DNA of 64,000 bases from RPQJ01 sp963731105 (GCA_963731105.1 CAVSUM010000004.1:186001-250000), one strand, 5' to 3'; numbered from the stretch's first letter, positions 29,175 through 38,920 are shown. The notes: generated from the letters alone by a model not told the origin. Program-made: numbers and translations.

Positions 29175-30342
29175 CCCATGCCGGCCAGCCGCTGGTCGCG
29201 CACATCATCCATCGGCTCGACTTCGGCGGGCTGGAGAACGGGCTCGTCAATCTCGTCAACCGCCTGCCGGCCGAACGCTACCGGCACGCGATCGTCTGCC
29301 TGTCCGGATTCAGCGAGGAGTTCCGCCAGCGCATCCGTCGCACGGATGTCGAGGTGATTTCGCTCGACAAGCGGCCGGGCAAGGACTTCGCCGCCTACGG
29401 CCGCATGTGGAGCCTGCTGCGCAAGCTGCCGCCCGGCGATCGTCCACACGCGCAATCTCGGCACCGTGGACATGCAGTGGGTCGCTCTGCGCGGCAGGCG
29501 TCCGCCACCGCGTGCACGGTGAGCATGGCTGGGAGGCGTCGGATCCAAAGGGGCTGAACCCGAAGAGGCCTGCGCATCCGGCGCGCCTGCCGACCGGTGA
29601 TCCATCGCTACGTGCCGATGTCGCAGGACATCGCACGATGGCTGGAAGACGTCGGTGGGCGTCGATCCCGGCTCGCATCCGGCAGCTCTACAGCGGCGTG
29701 GATACTGAGAGTTCAGACCCTCACCCCAACCCTCTCCCACTGTCGTGGGAGAGGGTCCACTCTCCCGCCCTGGCGGGAGAGGGCCGGGGTGAGGGCTCCG
29801 ACTCACCATCGGCACCGTCGGTCGCCTCGACCCCGTCAAGAACCAGTCGAGCCTCCTGGCGGCGTTCTGCGCCAGCTCCAGTCGCGATCCCCAGGCTCGG
29901 CCTCACCATCGTGGGCGATGGCCCCCTGCGAGCCTCCCTGGAGGCACAGGCGGCCTCCCTTGGCATTTCCAACCACGTGACCTTCACCGGCGCCCGCAGC
30001 GACACGCCGGACCTGATGCGCAGCTTCGACGTGTTCGTGCTGCCCTCGATCAACGAGGGCATCTCCAACACGATCCTGGAGGCCATGGCGACGGGCCTGC
30101 CGGTGGTGGCGGGCAGGGTGGGGGGCAACCCTGAGCTCATCGCAGACGGCGTCACCGGCCGTCTGTACGATCTCGCCGACCCGCAGGGGCTCGAACACGC
30201 GCTTTTGCCCTATCTCACAGATCCGGCGCTCCGCCAGGCCCACGGCAAGGCAGGCCGCAACCGGGTAGTGCAGAATTTCAGCCTCGACGCGATGGTTGAT
30301 CGCTATCTGAACCTCTATGACGAACTATTGGCCGACCGCTAG
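29171..30342 (+). pseudogene. XrtA-associated glycosyltransferase Stp2 (GT4), disrupted
   Basis: The start (VAHIIHRLDFGGLENGLVNL) and the C-terminal half (LTIVGDGPLRASLEAQ, DVFVLPSINEGISNTILEAM, GLPVVAGRVGGNPELI) match the TIGR03088 glycosyltransferase family. In between, motifs such as NLGTVDMQWVAL, HRVHGEHGWEASDPKG, VIHRYVPMSQDIARWLED and RIRQLYSGVDTE each lie in a different frame, so at least five single-base shifts occur between 29430 and 29690 and another near 29880. A double hairpin repeat (29718-29795) is inserted in the middle of the catalytic region. Together these look like real inactivation, although some shifts may be sequence errors. Confidence 0.82.
29718..29795. repeat. Composite double CCTCTCCC hairpin inside Stp2
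   Basis: Hairpin 1: 29730-29740 with 29745-29755. Hairpin 2: 29760-29769 with 29772-29781. An outer inverted repeat CCCTCACCCC (29718-29727) / GGGGTGAGGG (29786-29795) encloses both. This is the most complete copy in the window and probably shows the unit of the family. Confidence 0.9.
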
Positions 30343-30367
30343 CCGTACCGCCATGCCTCTTCCGACT

Positions 30368-30395
30368 ATCCGCTATCCGCTATCCGCTATCCGCT
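30368..30395. repeat. Four-unit heptanucleotide repeat (ATCCGCT) at an amidotransferase start
   Basis: Four exact ATCCGCT units end four bases before the ATG at 30400 and occupy the place where a Shine-Dalgarno should be. No purine-rich ribosome-binding site is visible for this gene. Confidence 0.93.
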
Positions 30396-30399
30396 ACCC

Positions 30400-32309
30400 A
30401 TGTGCGGCATCACCGGCCTCTTCGACACCCGCTCGCGCCGCGACTTCGATCGCGGGCTGCTGCAGCGCATGAACGACTCGCAGGCGCACCGCGGCCCCGA
30501 CGGCGAGGGCCTGCACCTGGAGCCCGGCGTGGGCCTCGGCCACCGGCGGCTGTCGATCATCGACATCGCCACCGGCCAGCAGCCGCTCTACAACGAGGAC
30601 GGCTCGGTGGTGGTGGTGTTCAACGGCGAGATCTACAACTACCAGGAACTGATCCCCGAGCTGCAGGCGCTCGGCCACGTGTTCCACACCCGCAGCGACA
30701 CCGAGGTGATCGTCCATGCCTGGGAGGCGTGGGGCGAGCGCTGCGTGGACCGCTTCCGCGGCATGTTCGCGTTCGCGCTCTACGACCGCAACCGCGAGAC
30801 GTTGTTCATGGCGCGCGACCGGCTCGGCGTGAAGCCGCTGTATTACAGCGTGCTGCCGGACGGCACGCTGCTGTTCGGTTCCGAGCTCAAGTCGCTGCTG
30901 GTGCACCCTGGCCTGGGCCGCGACATCGACCCCTGCGCGGTCGAGGAGTACTTCGCGCTCGGCTACGTGGCCGAGCCGCGCACGGTGTTCAACGGCACGA
31001 AGAAGCTGCCGCCCGGCCACAGGCTGACCGTGAAGCGCGGCCAGCCCGTGCCCGAGCCGGTCGAGTACTGGGACGTGCGCTTCACGCTGGCGAGCCCGAT
31101 CACGCTCGAGGAAGCCTGCGAGGAACTGAACCGCCGCCTCGAGGAATCGATCCGCCTGCGCATGATCTCCGAGGTGCCGCTCGGGCGCGTTCCTGTCGGG
31201 CGGCGTCGACTCGAGCGCCGTGGTCGCGACCATGGCGCGCATCTCGAGCGAGCCGGTCAACACCTGCTCCATCTCGTTCGACGATCCGGCCTTCGACGAG
31301 ACGCGCTTTGCCCAGCAGGTGGCGGAGCGATACAAGACGCGCCACTTCGTCGACCACGTGACGAGCGACAACTTCGACCTCGTCGACCAGCTTGCCGGCA
31401 TCTACGACGAACCGTACGCCGACAGTTCGGCGATCCCCACGTACCAGGTCTGCCAGCTGGCCCGCAAGCACGTCACGGTGGCGCTGTCGGGCGACGGCGG
31501 CGACGAGAACTTCGCCGGCTACCGGCGCTACCGCATGCACCTGATGGAAGAGCGCATGCGCTCGGCCCTGCCACTGGGCGTGCGACGCCCGATTTTCGGA
31601 CTGCTCGGCCGCGTCTACCCCAAGGCCGACTGGGCGCCGCGGATGTTCCGCGCCAAGACCACCTTCGAGTCGCTGGCCCGCACCAGCGTCGAGGCCTACC
31701 TGCACAGCGTGTCGATCGTGCGTGAACCGATGCGCAGCCAGTTGTTCTCGCCGGCCTTCCGCGGCAGGCTCGGCGGCTATCGGGTCAACGAGGTGTTCGA
31801 GCGCCATGCCGCGCGCGCCGGTACCGACGACCCGCTGGCGCTGGTACAGTACCTCGACCTGAAGACCTACCTGGTGGGCGACATCAACACCAAGGTCGAC
31901 CGTGCCAGCATGGCGCACTCGCTCGAGGTGCGCGAGCCGCTGATGGACCACCCGCTGGTCGAGTGGCTGGCCACGTTGCCGAATGCGCTCAAGGTGCAGG
32001 GGCAGGAAGGCAAGTACTTCCTCAAGAAGGCCATGGAGCCGCACCTGCCGCACGAGATCATGTACCGGCCGAAGATGGGCTTTGCGGTGCCGCTGGCCCG
32101 CTGGTTCCGCGGTCCGCTGAAGCAGCGCGTGCGCGACGGGATCCTGGGCTCCACGCTGGCGGAAACCGGCATCTTCGACCGCAAGGTCCTCGAGCACCTC
32201 GTCGAGGCGCACCAGGCCGGCACGCCGGGACTACAGTTCGCCGCTGTGGACCGTGCTCATGTTCGAGTCGTTCCTGCGCAACGTCACGACGGATTCGGCG
32301 CGACCATGA
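30400..32309 (+). CDS. Asparagine synthase-family amidotransferase, copy 2 (frameshifted)
   Basis: Complete AsnB-type enzyme with nucleophile Cys2 (MCGITGLFD), HRGPDGEG, FNGEIYNYQEL, PP-loop SGGVDSSAVVA and SGDGGDENFAGY. An extra G at 31183-31185 breaks the frame just before the PP-loop, and a second shift near 32226-32232 precedes the natural end (YSSPLWTVLMFESFLRN). About 635 residues when joined. It is closer to stand-alone exosortase-cluster asparagine synthetases than to copy 1. Role probably amide or amine transfer to an EPS sugar. Start codon lies directly after the heptamer array. Stop overlaps the GNAT gene start (ATGA). Confidence 0.88.
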
Positions 32310-32875
32310 CGCTGCACGAGGTGCTGCGGAGCATTGCGAAATCGCTCGGCGTGCAGTACCAGTGCTATCGGGTGCTGCGGTTCGACCTGCGCGATCAAAC
32401 GGCGCAGGCCAGCAGTCCGCCACCGGGGCTGCAGTTCGAAGCCGTGGACGAATCCGCGGTCCGCGCCAGCCTCGATCCCGAGATACGTGACTCCGCGACG
32501 TTCGCGGGTCCGGGTGCGATGGCGTTCGCATTGCGCCAGGGCAGCCGGATCGTCTGCCTGCAGTGGTACTGGGTCGACGCGCGCCTGCGTGACAACGAGT
32601 TCTGGACGGTTGGTTCGCGCACCGCGGCGTCGGAGCACCTGGTCACGGTCGTCGACTGCCGCAGCCGTGGCTACGCCACGGCATTGAAACAACTGACCGC
32701 GGCCCGCATGCGCAACCTGGGTTACGAGACCCTGCTCAGCCGCGTCTGGTGGTCGAACTGTGCATCGCTGCGCGTGAGCGCCAAGGCCGGCTGGCAGCGG
32801 GTTGGAACCAGCCTGAGCCTGAGCGTGCCGTGGCGCTCGCGGCCCATGGAGTGGCGCTGGGCCGAGCGGCCGTAG
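32306..32875 (+). CDS. GNAT-like N-acetyltransferase
   Basis: 189-residue protein. The second half has the GNAT fold signature: a beta strand VTVVDCRSRGYATALKQLT (acetyl-CoA loop with SRGYATAL), helix ARMRNLGY, then LLSRVWWSNCASLRVSAKAGW resembling the N-x3-S-x3-K-x-G motif. The first half is not recognised. Start ATG 32306 is coupled to the amidotransferase stop. Converges on the minus-strand operon with a gap of six bases. Probably acylates a precursor or EPS sugar; substrate unknown. Confidence 0.65.
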   Translation: MTLHEVLRSIAKSLGVQYQCYRVLRFDLRDQTAQASSPPPGLQFEAVDESAVRASLDPEIRDSATFAGPGAMAFALRQGSRIVCLQWYWVDARLRDNEFWTVGSRTAASEHLVTVVDCRSRGYATALKQLTAARMRNLGYETLLSRVWWSNCASLRVSAKAGWQRVGTSLSLSVPWRSRPMEWRWAERP

Positions 32876-32881
32876 CGCCGG

Positions 32882-33996
32882 TCACGCGGCAGCGGCGGCG
32901 CCGAACACCCGGCGCCAGTTCTCCGGCGACATCAGGAACGGTGCGTACAGCGGCGGGTCCCAGCGCGCATTGGCCTCGATGATCACCGGGCCGCGGGCCG
33001 TGATGGCCATGTCCCACCCCAGCGTCGGCAGCTGCGGCATGACGCGCTGTGCGCGGCACGCCAGGTCGATGGCATCGCGCCAGTGGGGAATCGGGAATCC
33101 GTCGAACGGCAGGCCGGTGTCCGGATGCGTGGCGACCGATGTCATCCCCGAGCCGCTCGCGTGCACGGTGATGGCTCCACGCAGCACGCCGTCGCCAGGA
33201 TCGCCATGCGCAATGAGGTTGCCCGTGCGTCCGAGCGAGAAATTGTCGGCGATCGTGGCGCCGACCAGCACCTTGAGCATGTAGAACAGGATCGATACGC
33301 GACCGTCGGGCTCGAGCCAGGTGTTGATGCGCATGGTCTGCAGGCCGTTGCGTCCACACAGCCGGGCGAGTCCGGGTGCATCGAACAACCGTTCCTGGAC
33401 GATGTAATCCGCCCCGCGGCTCAGGTCGGCAAACGTATCGGTGAGTTGCGGCGAGGCGATGGTTGCACCGCTGTCGGACCGTCGCCAGCCGTCGCCTGTC
33501 GCGGCGGAATGCACCAAAGCCCGACCCGTAGGCGCCGGCACGGTGCTTGACGATGAAGTCGTCCGGTAGCGTGGTCCGCGAGGTGCTGCTGCCAGGCGTG
33601 CTCGCCGTCGATCGGCAGGCCGGATCCGTCGAAGTACCGCCCGGAGCGCGTCCAGCCCACGCAGGCTGGCACCGGCAGGTCGTGCTGGCGGCAGAACAGG
33701 TGAAACTCGTCCTTGTCCTCGGTGAGCGACTGGTGCTGCGGCGGATTCAGTGCGTTCAGCGCCACCAGCGAGCGTTCCTTGCTGATCAGCAGCGGCAAGG
33801 CGCCGGCGATCGCCGGGACGAACAGGCCGTACCGGATGATCTCGTCGCGCGAAAACTGTGCGAACGCATACAGCCGCAGGGCGCGAATCAACGCGGTCGG
33901 ATAGGCGACCCGATGGCAGGCAGCGCCGCGATGCAGGTCGGCCAGGAACCGGACGATGGTGTCCAACGGTCCGGCGGTTGCGCCCCCTGCAGGCAT
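32882..33996 (-). CDS. ATP-grasp ligase, third gene of the minus-strand operon (frameshifted)
   Basis: ATP-grasp protein of the sugar-transfer-associated type. Reading from 33996: N-terminal region (LDTIVRFLADLHRG … FSRDEIIRYGLFVPAI), then DDFIVKHRAGAYGSGFGAF, the ATP-binding strand with its Lys, YIVQERLFDAPGL, QTMRINTWLEPDG, and the metal/ATP motif PVIIEANARWDPP near the C-terminus. Two frame changes around 33566 and 33500 are needed to join the halves. About 370 residues, the same size and layout as the first gene of the operon. The start shares one base with the PP-loop stop (TGATG). Forms a carboxyl-phosphate and couples it to an amine or thiol by family; the actual substrate is unknown. 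Confidence 0.8.
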
Positions 33997-35153
33997 CAGC
34001 GTGGCGCCAGGTCCGGGCGTGGCTCGAACTTGAGCAGCCGACCTTCCTCGCCGATGCGGTTGCGCCGCCAGCGCTGGAGGCGGCCGCCCAGCAGCGCATT
34101 GTCCAGGTGGCGCAGCGCCTCCTTGCGATCGTGCGCGCGGAGCCCGCGCCGCAGTTGCCGTGCCACCTCTTGATCGCCCTTGTCCCGTGCCGCGAGCAGC
34201 ATGTCGATGACGTACTCCGGTTCCATGCTGGCCGCCGCACGGCCCAGCGCGTGCATGTCGGCCAGGCGCGGGAACGGGCCCTGCACGTCCGCCAGGCGCA
34301 GCGCCGTCATCGTCCGCAGGCATTTGGAACACCTGCCGCAGTTGCCGTTCGGATTCTCCCAGCACACCAGCAGATTCTCGAGCAGCAGCGGGTGTCGTGC
34401 GACTGCCCAGGTCTTCTCCAGGCGGTTGACCGAGACATCGTCGTGAACGAGCGTCGTGGCGCCATTGGAAAACAGCGGATCGAGTATCGGGTGCGAACCG
34501 TCGGGGCGCAGGTTGGCCGAAGAATGGCCGGTGGCGATGAAGCACCTCGCCAGGCCGAGCAGCAGGGCAATGCCTGCCAGCGTCGAGCCAAAGGTGAACA
34601 GGCGGCTGATGCCGTGCTCGCGCACGAAGCGACTGTGGTTCGTCTCGACCGGAATCAGTTGCTTGCCGAGCAGGCCGGCGAACCGGGCGTGGCGGGCCGT
34701 GCTCTCTGCCATCTCCGCATCCGACTGCGTGAAATCGAAGCCGAAAACGAGGATGAGGGCGTCCAGTTCGTCGCGGTGACTGAGCAGGCTGAAGGAGGAA
34801 TCCACGCCGCCGGCATAGAACAGCCCAACCGGGCCGTCGCTCCGGTGCCGGGCCTGCAGTTCCGCTTCCAGCGCGACCTTGTGCAGGCCTGCGTTCCAGC
34901 CGCAGTAGATGCGCTGGATCGCGTCCAGGTTCGCGGCTAGCTGCTCAGAAACCGGGAATTCCATCGGCAGGCGAATCGTCGTGCCAGCGCGCATGGCCGG
35001 CACGAGGGTCGATAGCAGCAACGCATCGCCGATCGACTGGCGACACAGGCGTGAAGCCGGCATTCGGAAGTAGAGCGGTTGGCCGCCGCAAGTCGCGCGG
35101 ACCTCGGCACGGTCACACTCGATATCGGCAATTCGTACATCCTCGACGAGCAT
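33996..35153 (-). CDS. PP-loop ATPase with QueC-like four-cysteine site, between two ATP-grasp genes
   Basis: 385 residues, intact. The PP-loop motif GGVDSS lies at residues 115-120 (LFYAGGVDSSFSLL). Four cysteines C264, C272, C275 and C278 (C-x7-C-x2-C-x2-C, in WENPNGNCGRCSKCLRT) resemble the zinc site of QueC-type 7-cyano-deazaguanine synthases. The N-terminal 100 residues have no recognised domain. Enzymes of this superfamily adenylate a carboxylate or amide oxygen and let nitrogen or sulphur attack. Flanking ATP-grasp genes overlap it by one base each, so the three proteins are probably made together. I know no named EPS family with this arrangement. The C-terminus is basic (RLQRWRRNR). 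Confidence 0.75.
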   Translation of the reverse strand: MLVEDVRIADIECDRAEVRATCGGQPLYFRMPASRLCRQSIGDALLLSTLVPAMRAGTTIRLPMEFPVSEQLAANLDAIQRIYCGWNAGLHKVALEAELQARHRSDGPVGLFYAGGVDSSFSLLSHRDELDALILVFGFDFTQSDAEMAESTARHARFAGLLGKQLIPVETNHSRFVREHGISRLFTFGSTLAGIALLLGLARCFIATGHSSANLRPDGSHPILDPLFSNGATTLVHDDVSVNRLEKTWAVARHPLLLENLLVCWENPNGNCGRCSKCLRTMTALRLADVQGPFPRLADMHALGRAAASMEPEYVIDMLLAARDKGDQEVARQLRRGLRAHDRKEALRHLDNALLGGRLQRWRRNRIGEEGRLLKFEPRPDLAPR

Positions 35154-36280
35154 CAGCGCGATCCCCGCTCAAGCAATGTGCGGATCGGACGGTTCATCGG
35201 GCTCGGCAGCATGTCGCCGCCCACGTTGCCCTCGATCACGACCGGCCCGTCGGTGCCGATGCCGATGTCCCAGGTGATCAGGCCCTGTGGGCGGAACACC
35301 TCGGCGGCGCGCAGCGCGAGCGCGCAGGCGGCCTCCCAGCACGGGATCTGGAAACCGACGATCCGGCGACCCGTAGTCGGGTGGTCCTCAACCCGGCGCA
35401 GTGTGCGGCCGCCGTCCGGGCTGAGGAAGGCCTCGGTGATCTGGCCGGTGGCGGTGTCTACGCTGCACCACAGGTTGCCGTCGGTGCTCTGGCCCCGGTT
35501 GTCGATGATGTTGTTGCCGCTGATCAGGCGGATCGCCGAACCGATGATTTCTGCCGGTTGGTCCGGCCGGCTGACCGTCGGCAGTCGGCACGTGCACAGG
35601 CCCGACGAGCCGATCAACCCGGCAATGGCCGCATGGGCGAACACGCGCTGCTGGACGATCGACTTGTGGCTGCCGGAGCGGACGGCGAGCGAATGGTGCG
35701 CGTACGAGGTGGTGAACAGGTTCTGTTCGGACTGGCCGAGCAGCAGCTGGTGCAGCGTGGCGGCGGAATAGCGCTGCCCGAGATGGTCGACGAAACCGTC
35801 GCCGTCGCGCCGCAGCGCAGTGACCCCGCGTCCCTGCAGGCCGAGCGCGGGCTTGACGATGAACTCGCCCTCGATGGACTGCAGCAGCGCATGCCACTCG
35901 GCGTCGGTCGTCAGCAGCTGGCCCGCCGGTGTCCAGCCGGACGGTCGGTCGAAAACCGCATGCAGGGTCGGGGCGGGCAGCCCGGCGGTGGCACACACCG
36001 AGTAGAACACCGCCTTGTCCGCGGCCAGGCACAGATAGGCGGGCAGGGCATATCTCTGGTCGAGCGCGATCAGTTCCTCGCGCGATGCATAGTTCTCGAG
36101 TGCGCCGTCGGAGACGACGGGATTCAGCAGGTCGTTGAAATAGATCTCGCGCGGCGAGAAGCGACGCTGCCGATACAGGTGCAGGAAGCGCCGCAGTGGC
36201 ACAACAGACCCCTGGCCGAAGCGCGCTGCGGCGTCGGAGATGGCGCGCCACGCCGTCGCCACCGTGTCGAAACTGGCCAA
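35153..36280 (-). CDS. Sugar-transfer-associated ATP-grasp ligase, first gene of the minus-strand operon
   Basis: 375 residues, intact. Motifs: FSPREIYFNDLLNP, ADKAVFYSVCATAGLPAPTL (the usual N-lobe start), GEFIVKPALGLQGRGV (ATP-binding Lys and Gly-rich loop), SIVQQRVFAHAAIA, and ITWDIGIGTDGPVVIEGNVGGD (metal-binding Glu/Asn). This is the PF14397-like ATP-grasp type often found in polysaccharide loci. The stop shares its last base with the start of the PP-loop gene (TGATG). It is divergent from the glycosyltransferase at 36436; the shared spacer contains the duplicated regulatory block. Confidence 0.85.
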   Translation of the reverse strand: MASFDTVATAWRAISDAAARFGQGSVVPLRRFLHLYRQRRFSPREIYFNDLLNPVVSDGALENYASREELIALDQRYALPAYLCLAADKAVFYSVCATAGLPAPTLHAVFDRPSGWTPAGQLLTTDAEWHALLQSIEGEFIVKPALGLQGRGVTALRRDGDGFVDHLGQRYSAATLHQLLLGQSEQNLFTTSYAHHSLAVRSGSHKSIVQQRVFAHAAIAGLIGSSGLCTCRLPTVSRPDQPAEIIGSAIRLISGNNIIDNRGQSTDGNLWCSVDTATGQITEAFLSPDGGRTLRRVEDHPTTGRRIVGFQIPCWEAACALALRAAEVFRPQGLITWDIGIGTDGPVVIEGNVGGDMLPSPMNRPIRTLLERGSR

Positions 36281-36318
36281 GCCGCACCCCCGTGGCGCCG
36301 CGAATCCGCTACCTGATC

Positions 36319-36397
36319 GCAGTCTAGCGGCCTCGCCTTAAGTAAACTTTGAACTGTCCCAAGAGTTTGCCGCAGCGGTCGGCTATCCTCCAGAACC
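36319..36397 (+). promoter_or_regulatory. Conserved regulatory block, copy A
   Basis: This stretch is nearly identical to 47280-47358. The core (36342-36370) is identical over 29 bases and contains TTTGAACTGTCCC flanked by AAACT and AGTTT as an inverted repeat. GGCTATCCTCCAG further down is also shared. In both copies the core starts exactly 56 bases before an ATG. Each lies between a minus-strand and a plus-strand gene of the locus. It does not fit a -24/-12 sigma-54 promoter. Probably a shared promoter/operator of the EPS regulon; the factor is unknown. Confidence 0.75.
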
Positions 36398-36439
36398 ATG
36401 CACCATCCGGCACGACCAGCGGCCTGCGGGGGCGGATGA
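36398..36439 (+). CDS. Possible 13-residue leader peptide
   Basis: A tiny ORF starts at the ATG fixed 56 bases from the regulatory core, reads 13 codons rich in Pro, Ala and Gly, and ends in a TGA overlapping the ATG of the glycosyltransferase. It may couple translation to the leader. At the second copy of the block the corresponding ATG begins the acyl carrier protein. No protein evidence. Confidence 0.3.
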   Translation: MHHPARPAACGGG

Positions 36440-37661
36440 CCCTCCGCATTCTCCATATTCTCGACCACTCCGTCCCGCTACACAGCGGCTACACCTTCCG
36501 GACGCTTGCGATCCTGAAGGAGCAGCGTCGGCTCGGCTGGGAGACGGTGCAGCTCACCTCGACCAAGCACTACGGCGCAACGGCGGACGAGGAAGAGGTG
36601 GACGGCTTTCGCTTCTATCGCACCCGGGTCGCGCCCGGTGGCTGGCGCGACCGCCCGCTGCTCGACCAGTGGGCGGTCGTCCACGACACGGCGCGCCGCA
36701 TCGGGCAGGTGGTCGAGCGGACTCGCCCGGACATCCTGCACGCCCACTCGCCGTGCCTGAACGGCATGGCCGCGCTGCAGGCCGCGCGCCAGCACGGGCT
36801 GCCGGTCGTCTACGAAATGCGGGCGTCATGGGAGGATGCTGCCGTCGACCACGGCACCACCACGGAGGGCAGCGTTCGTTACCGGCTGTCGCGCGCACTC
36901 GAGACCTGGACGCTGCGGCGGGCCACGGCCGTAACCACGATCTGCGAGGGGCTGCGCCGGGACATACTCTCGCGCGGCCTGTCCGATGCCGGCGTCACGG
37001 TCATTCCGAATGCCGTCGACCCGCAGTCGTTCCCGCTGATCGGTGCGCCGGATCGCGCGTTGCAGCAACAACTCGGGCTCGAAGATGCGTTCACGCTCGG
37101 CTTCCTGGGCTCGTTCTACGGCTACGAAGGGCTCGATACGTTGCTCGATGCGCTGCCGCAGATCCTGGAATTCGAACCGCGCACGCGGCTGCTGCTGGTC
37201 GGCGGCGGGTTCGAGGAAGAACGGCTGAAGGCGCAGGCACAACGGCTGGGCATCGCCGACCGCGTGGTGTTTGCGGGCCGCGTGCCGCACGGCGACGTGC
37301 CGCGCTACTACAGCGTGGTGGACCTGCTGGTATACCCGCGCAAGTCGATGCGCCTCACCGAGACCGTGACGCCGCTCAAGCCGCTGGAAGCCATGGCACA
37401 GGGGCGACTGCTGATCGCCTCCGACGTCGGCGGGCACCGCGAGCTGATCGACGACGGCAGCACCGGCTGGCTGTTCCGGCCCGCCGATCCGGCGGCCCTG
37501 GCACGAGCCGTCCGGGACGTGCTCGCGGCTCGCTCGAGCTGGGATGAAGTGCGACAGGCCGGGCGGCAGTACGTCGAACGCGAGCGCAACTGGCAGGTCA
37601 GCGTGGCCCGCTACCGACGGGTCTATTCCGCACGCCCTGGGACGGACGCATCGATGGCTAG
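36436..37661 (+). CDS. XrtA-associated GT4 glycosyltransferase (Stp3 type)
   Basis: GT-B glycosyltransferase starting MTLRILHILDHSVPLHSGYT, which matches the start of the exosortase A-associated Daro_2409-like family. Motifs: DILHAHSPCLNGMAAL, VYEMRASWEDAAVDHGTT, VIPNAVDPQSF, LLLVGGGFEEERLK, YPRKSMRLTETVTPLKPLEA (sugar-nucleotide Glu motif) and SDVGGHRELI. It probably adds one sugar to the lipid-linked unit. The frame stays open to 37779 into the next gene, but the family ends at about RYRRVYS and a TAG overlapping the next ATG lies at 37659-37661 in another frame. A single indel near 37640 would explain this. Confidence 0.88.
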
Positions 37662-38870
37662 CCCCGGCCCGAGCATCCTCGTCTGGAGTTCGCTGTTTCC
37701 GAGCCCGGCGCAGCCGCGGCGGGCATTTTCATCCGTGAGCGGATGTTCCGCGTGGCGCAGGAGTTGCCGCTGGCGGTAGATTTCGCCGCAGCCGTGGTTT
37801 CCGCTGCAAGGCGTTGCTGCGCCGCTTCCGGCCGTACTTCAGGCCGGCGATGCCGCGTACGCGAACGACATCACGGCATCGACGTCTATCGTCCGCGATA
37901 CCTGAGCGTGCCGGGCGAGCTGAAACGGTTCGACGGATGGCTGTCATGGCGCTCGGGCCCGGGCCACCGTGCACCCTGCGACGCGAGGACCGCGCCGACA
38001 TCATCGACGCACATTTCGGGTATCCCGACGGCTACGCGGCGGTGCAGTGGGCCGTGCCATGGGCGTACCGGTGTCGGTCACATTGCGTGGCACGCGCGCG
38101 TGCGACACGATCTGCGCCACGCGGCGGCCCTGGGGTGCCCACCCGCTTCCTCCAGGGTCTTTGCGCGCTGGCGCGGAATGGGCCTGCCGCCGGCCACGTC
38201 CTGGTCGTCGGCAACGGAGTGGACGCGACGTGTCTTCAGCCCGCTGCCTCGCGCAGACGCCCGTCGTGCGCTGCGGCTGCCACTGGACGCACGGGTGCTG
38301 GTGACCGTCGGCGGCCTCGTGCGAACGCAAGGGCTTCCATCGAGTCGCTCAGCCTGCCTGCCGCAAGTGCTGGCCGCAGGTCCCCACGGTGCATTACCTT
38401 CGATCGTCGGTTCTGCGGCCCGGAAGGTCGACTTCAGCGCTGCATTGCACCGGCAGGTTGCCGGCCGTCTGCAGGAACGCGTGCATTTCCTCGGCGGGTT
38501 GCCTCGCGAGGGCGTGCAGCAGGTCCGCTGTCGGCGGCGGAGTGTTCGTGCTGTCGAGCCGCAACGAAGGCTGGGCCAACGTGCTGCTCGAAGCGCATGG
38601 CCTGCGGCCTGTCCGGTCGTCGCAACCGACGTCGGCGGCAATGCCGAGGTCGTCTGCATCGGCCAGACAGCTTTCGGGGTCAGTCGGTGCCGTTCGATGA
38701 CGACGTCGACCAGCGTTGTGCGACGCGCTCGAGACTGCGCTGGGCACCGATTGGGACCACGCGGCGATCCGCCGGTAGGCAGAGGAAAATGACTGGCGGA
38801 ACGCGTCGCAGTGTTGCTCGACCGAGTTCCGCAGCATGGCCGGGGAGCGGCGGCGACCGGCCGGCCGGTG
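37654..38870 (+). pseudogene. GT4 glycosyltransferase, multiply frameshifted
   Basis: Fragments of one glycosyltransferase are spread over all three frames: ILVWSSLFPSPAQPR, ERHHGIDVYRPRYLSVPG, DIIDAHFGYPDGYAAVQW, VPVSVTLRGT, VVGNGVDAT, RRALRLPLDARVLVTVGGL, QERVHFLGGLP, VFVLSSRNEGWANVLLEA, PVVATDVGGNAEVV and GTDWDHAAIR. All expected GT4 blocks appear in correct order, with at least eight frame changes. Either a decayed gene or a badly sequenced stretch. It would normally act in EPS repeat-unit assembly after Stp3. Confidence 0.8.
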
Positions 38871-38920
38871 ACGCAGGCACGCTGACAGCAACGCCGAGTC
38901 TGGCGACGTGTCGCTCGCGC

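Noticed and set aside
27556..30342. Single 928-residue protein joining exosortase and Stp2
   Set aside because: After about residue 490 the sequence is arginine-rich noise until the Stp2 C-terminus. Family motifs of EpsI and Stp2 lie in other frames, so the long frame is made by frameshifts and lack of stops.
36342..36370. Sigma-54 (-24/-12) promoter in the regulatory block
   Set aside because: TTTGC could serve as the -12 element, but the bases ten positions before it are TC, not GG, and the spacing fails in both copies. Kept only as a conserved block of unknown factor.
36349..36400. Conserved MNCPKSL N-terminus of Stp3 and of the acyl carrier protein
   Set aside because: Both peptides come from TTG frames through the duplicated regulatory DNA; the family start of Stp3 is at 36436 and that of the carrier protein at 47359.
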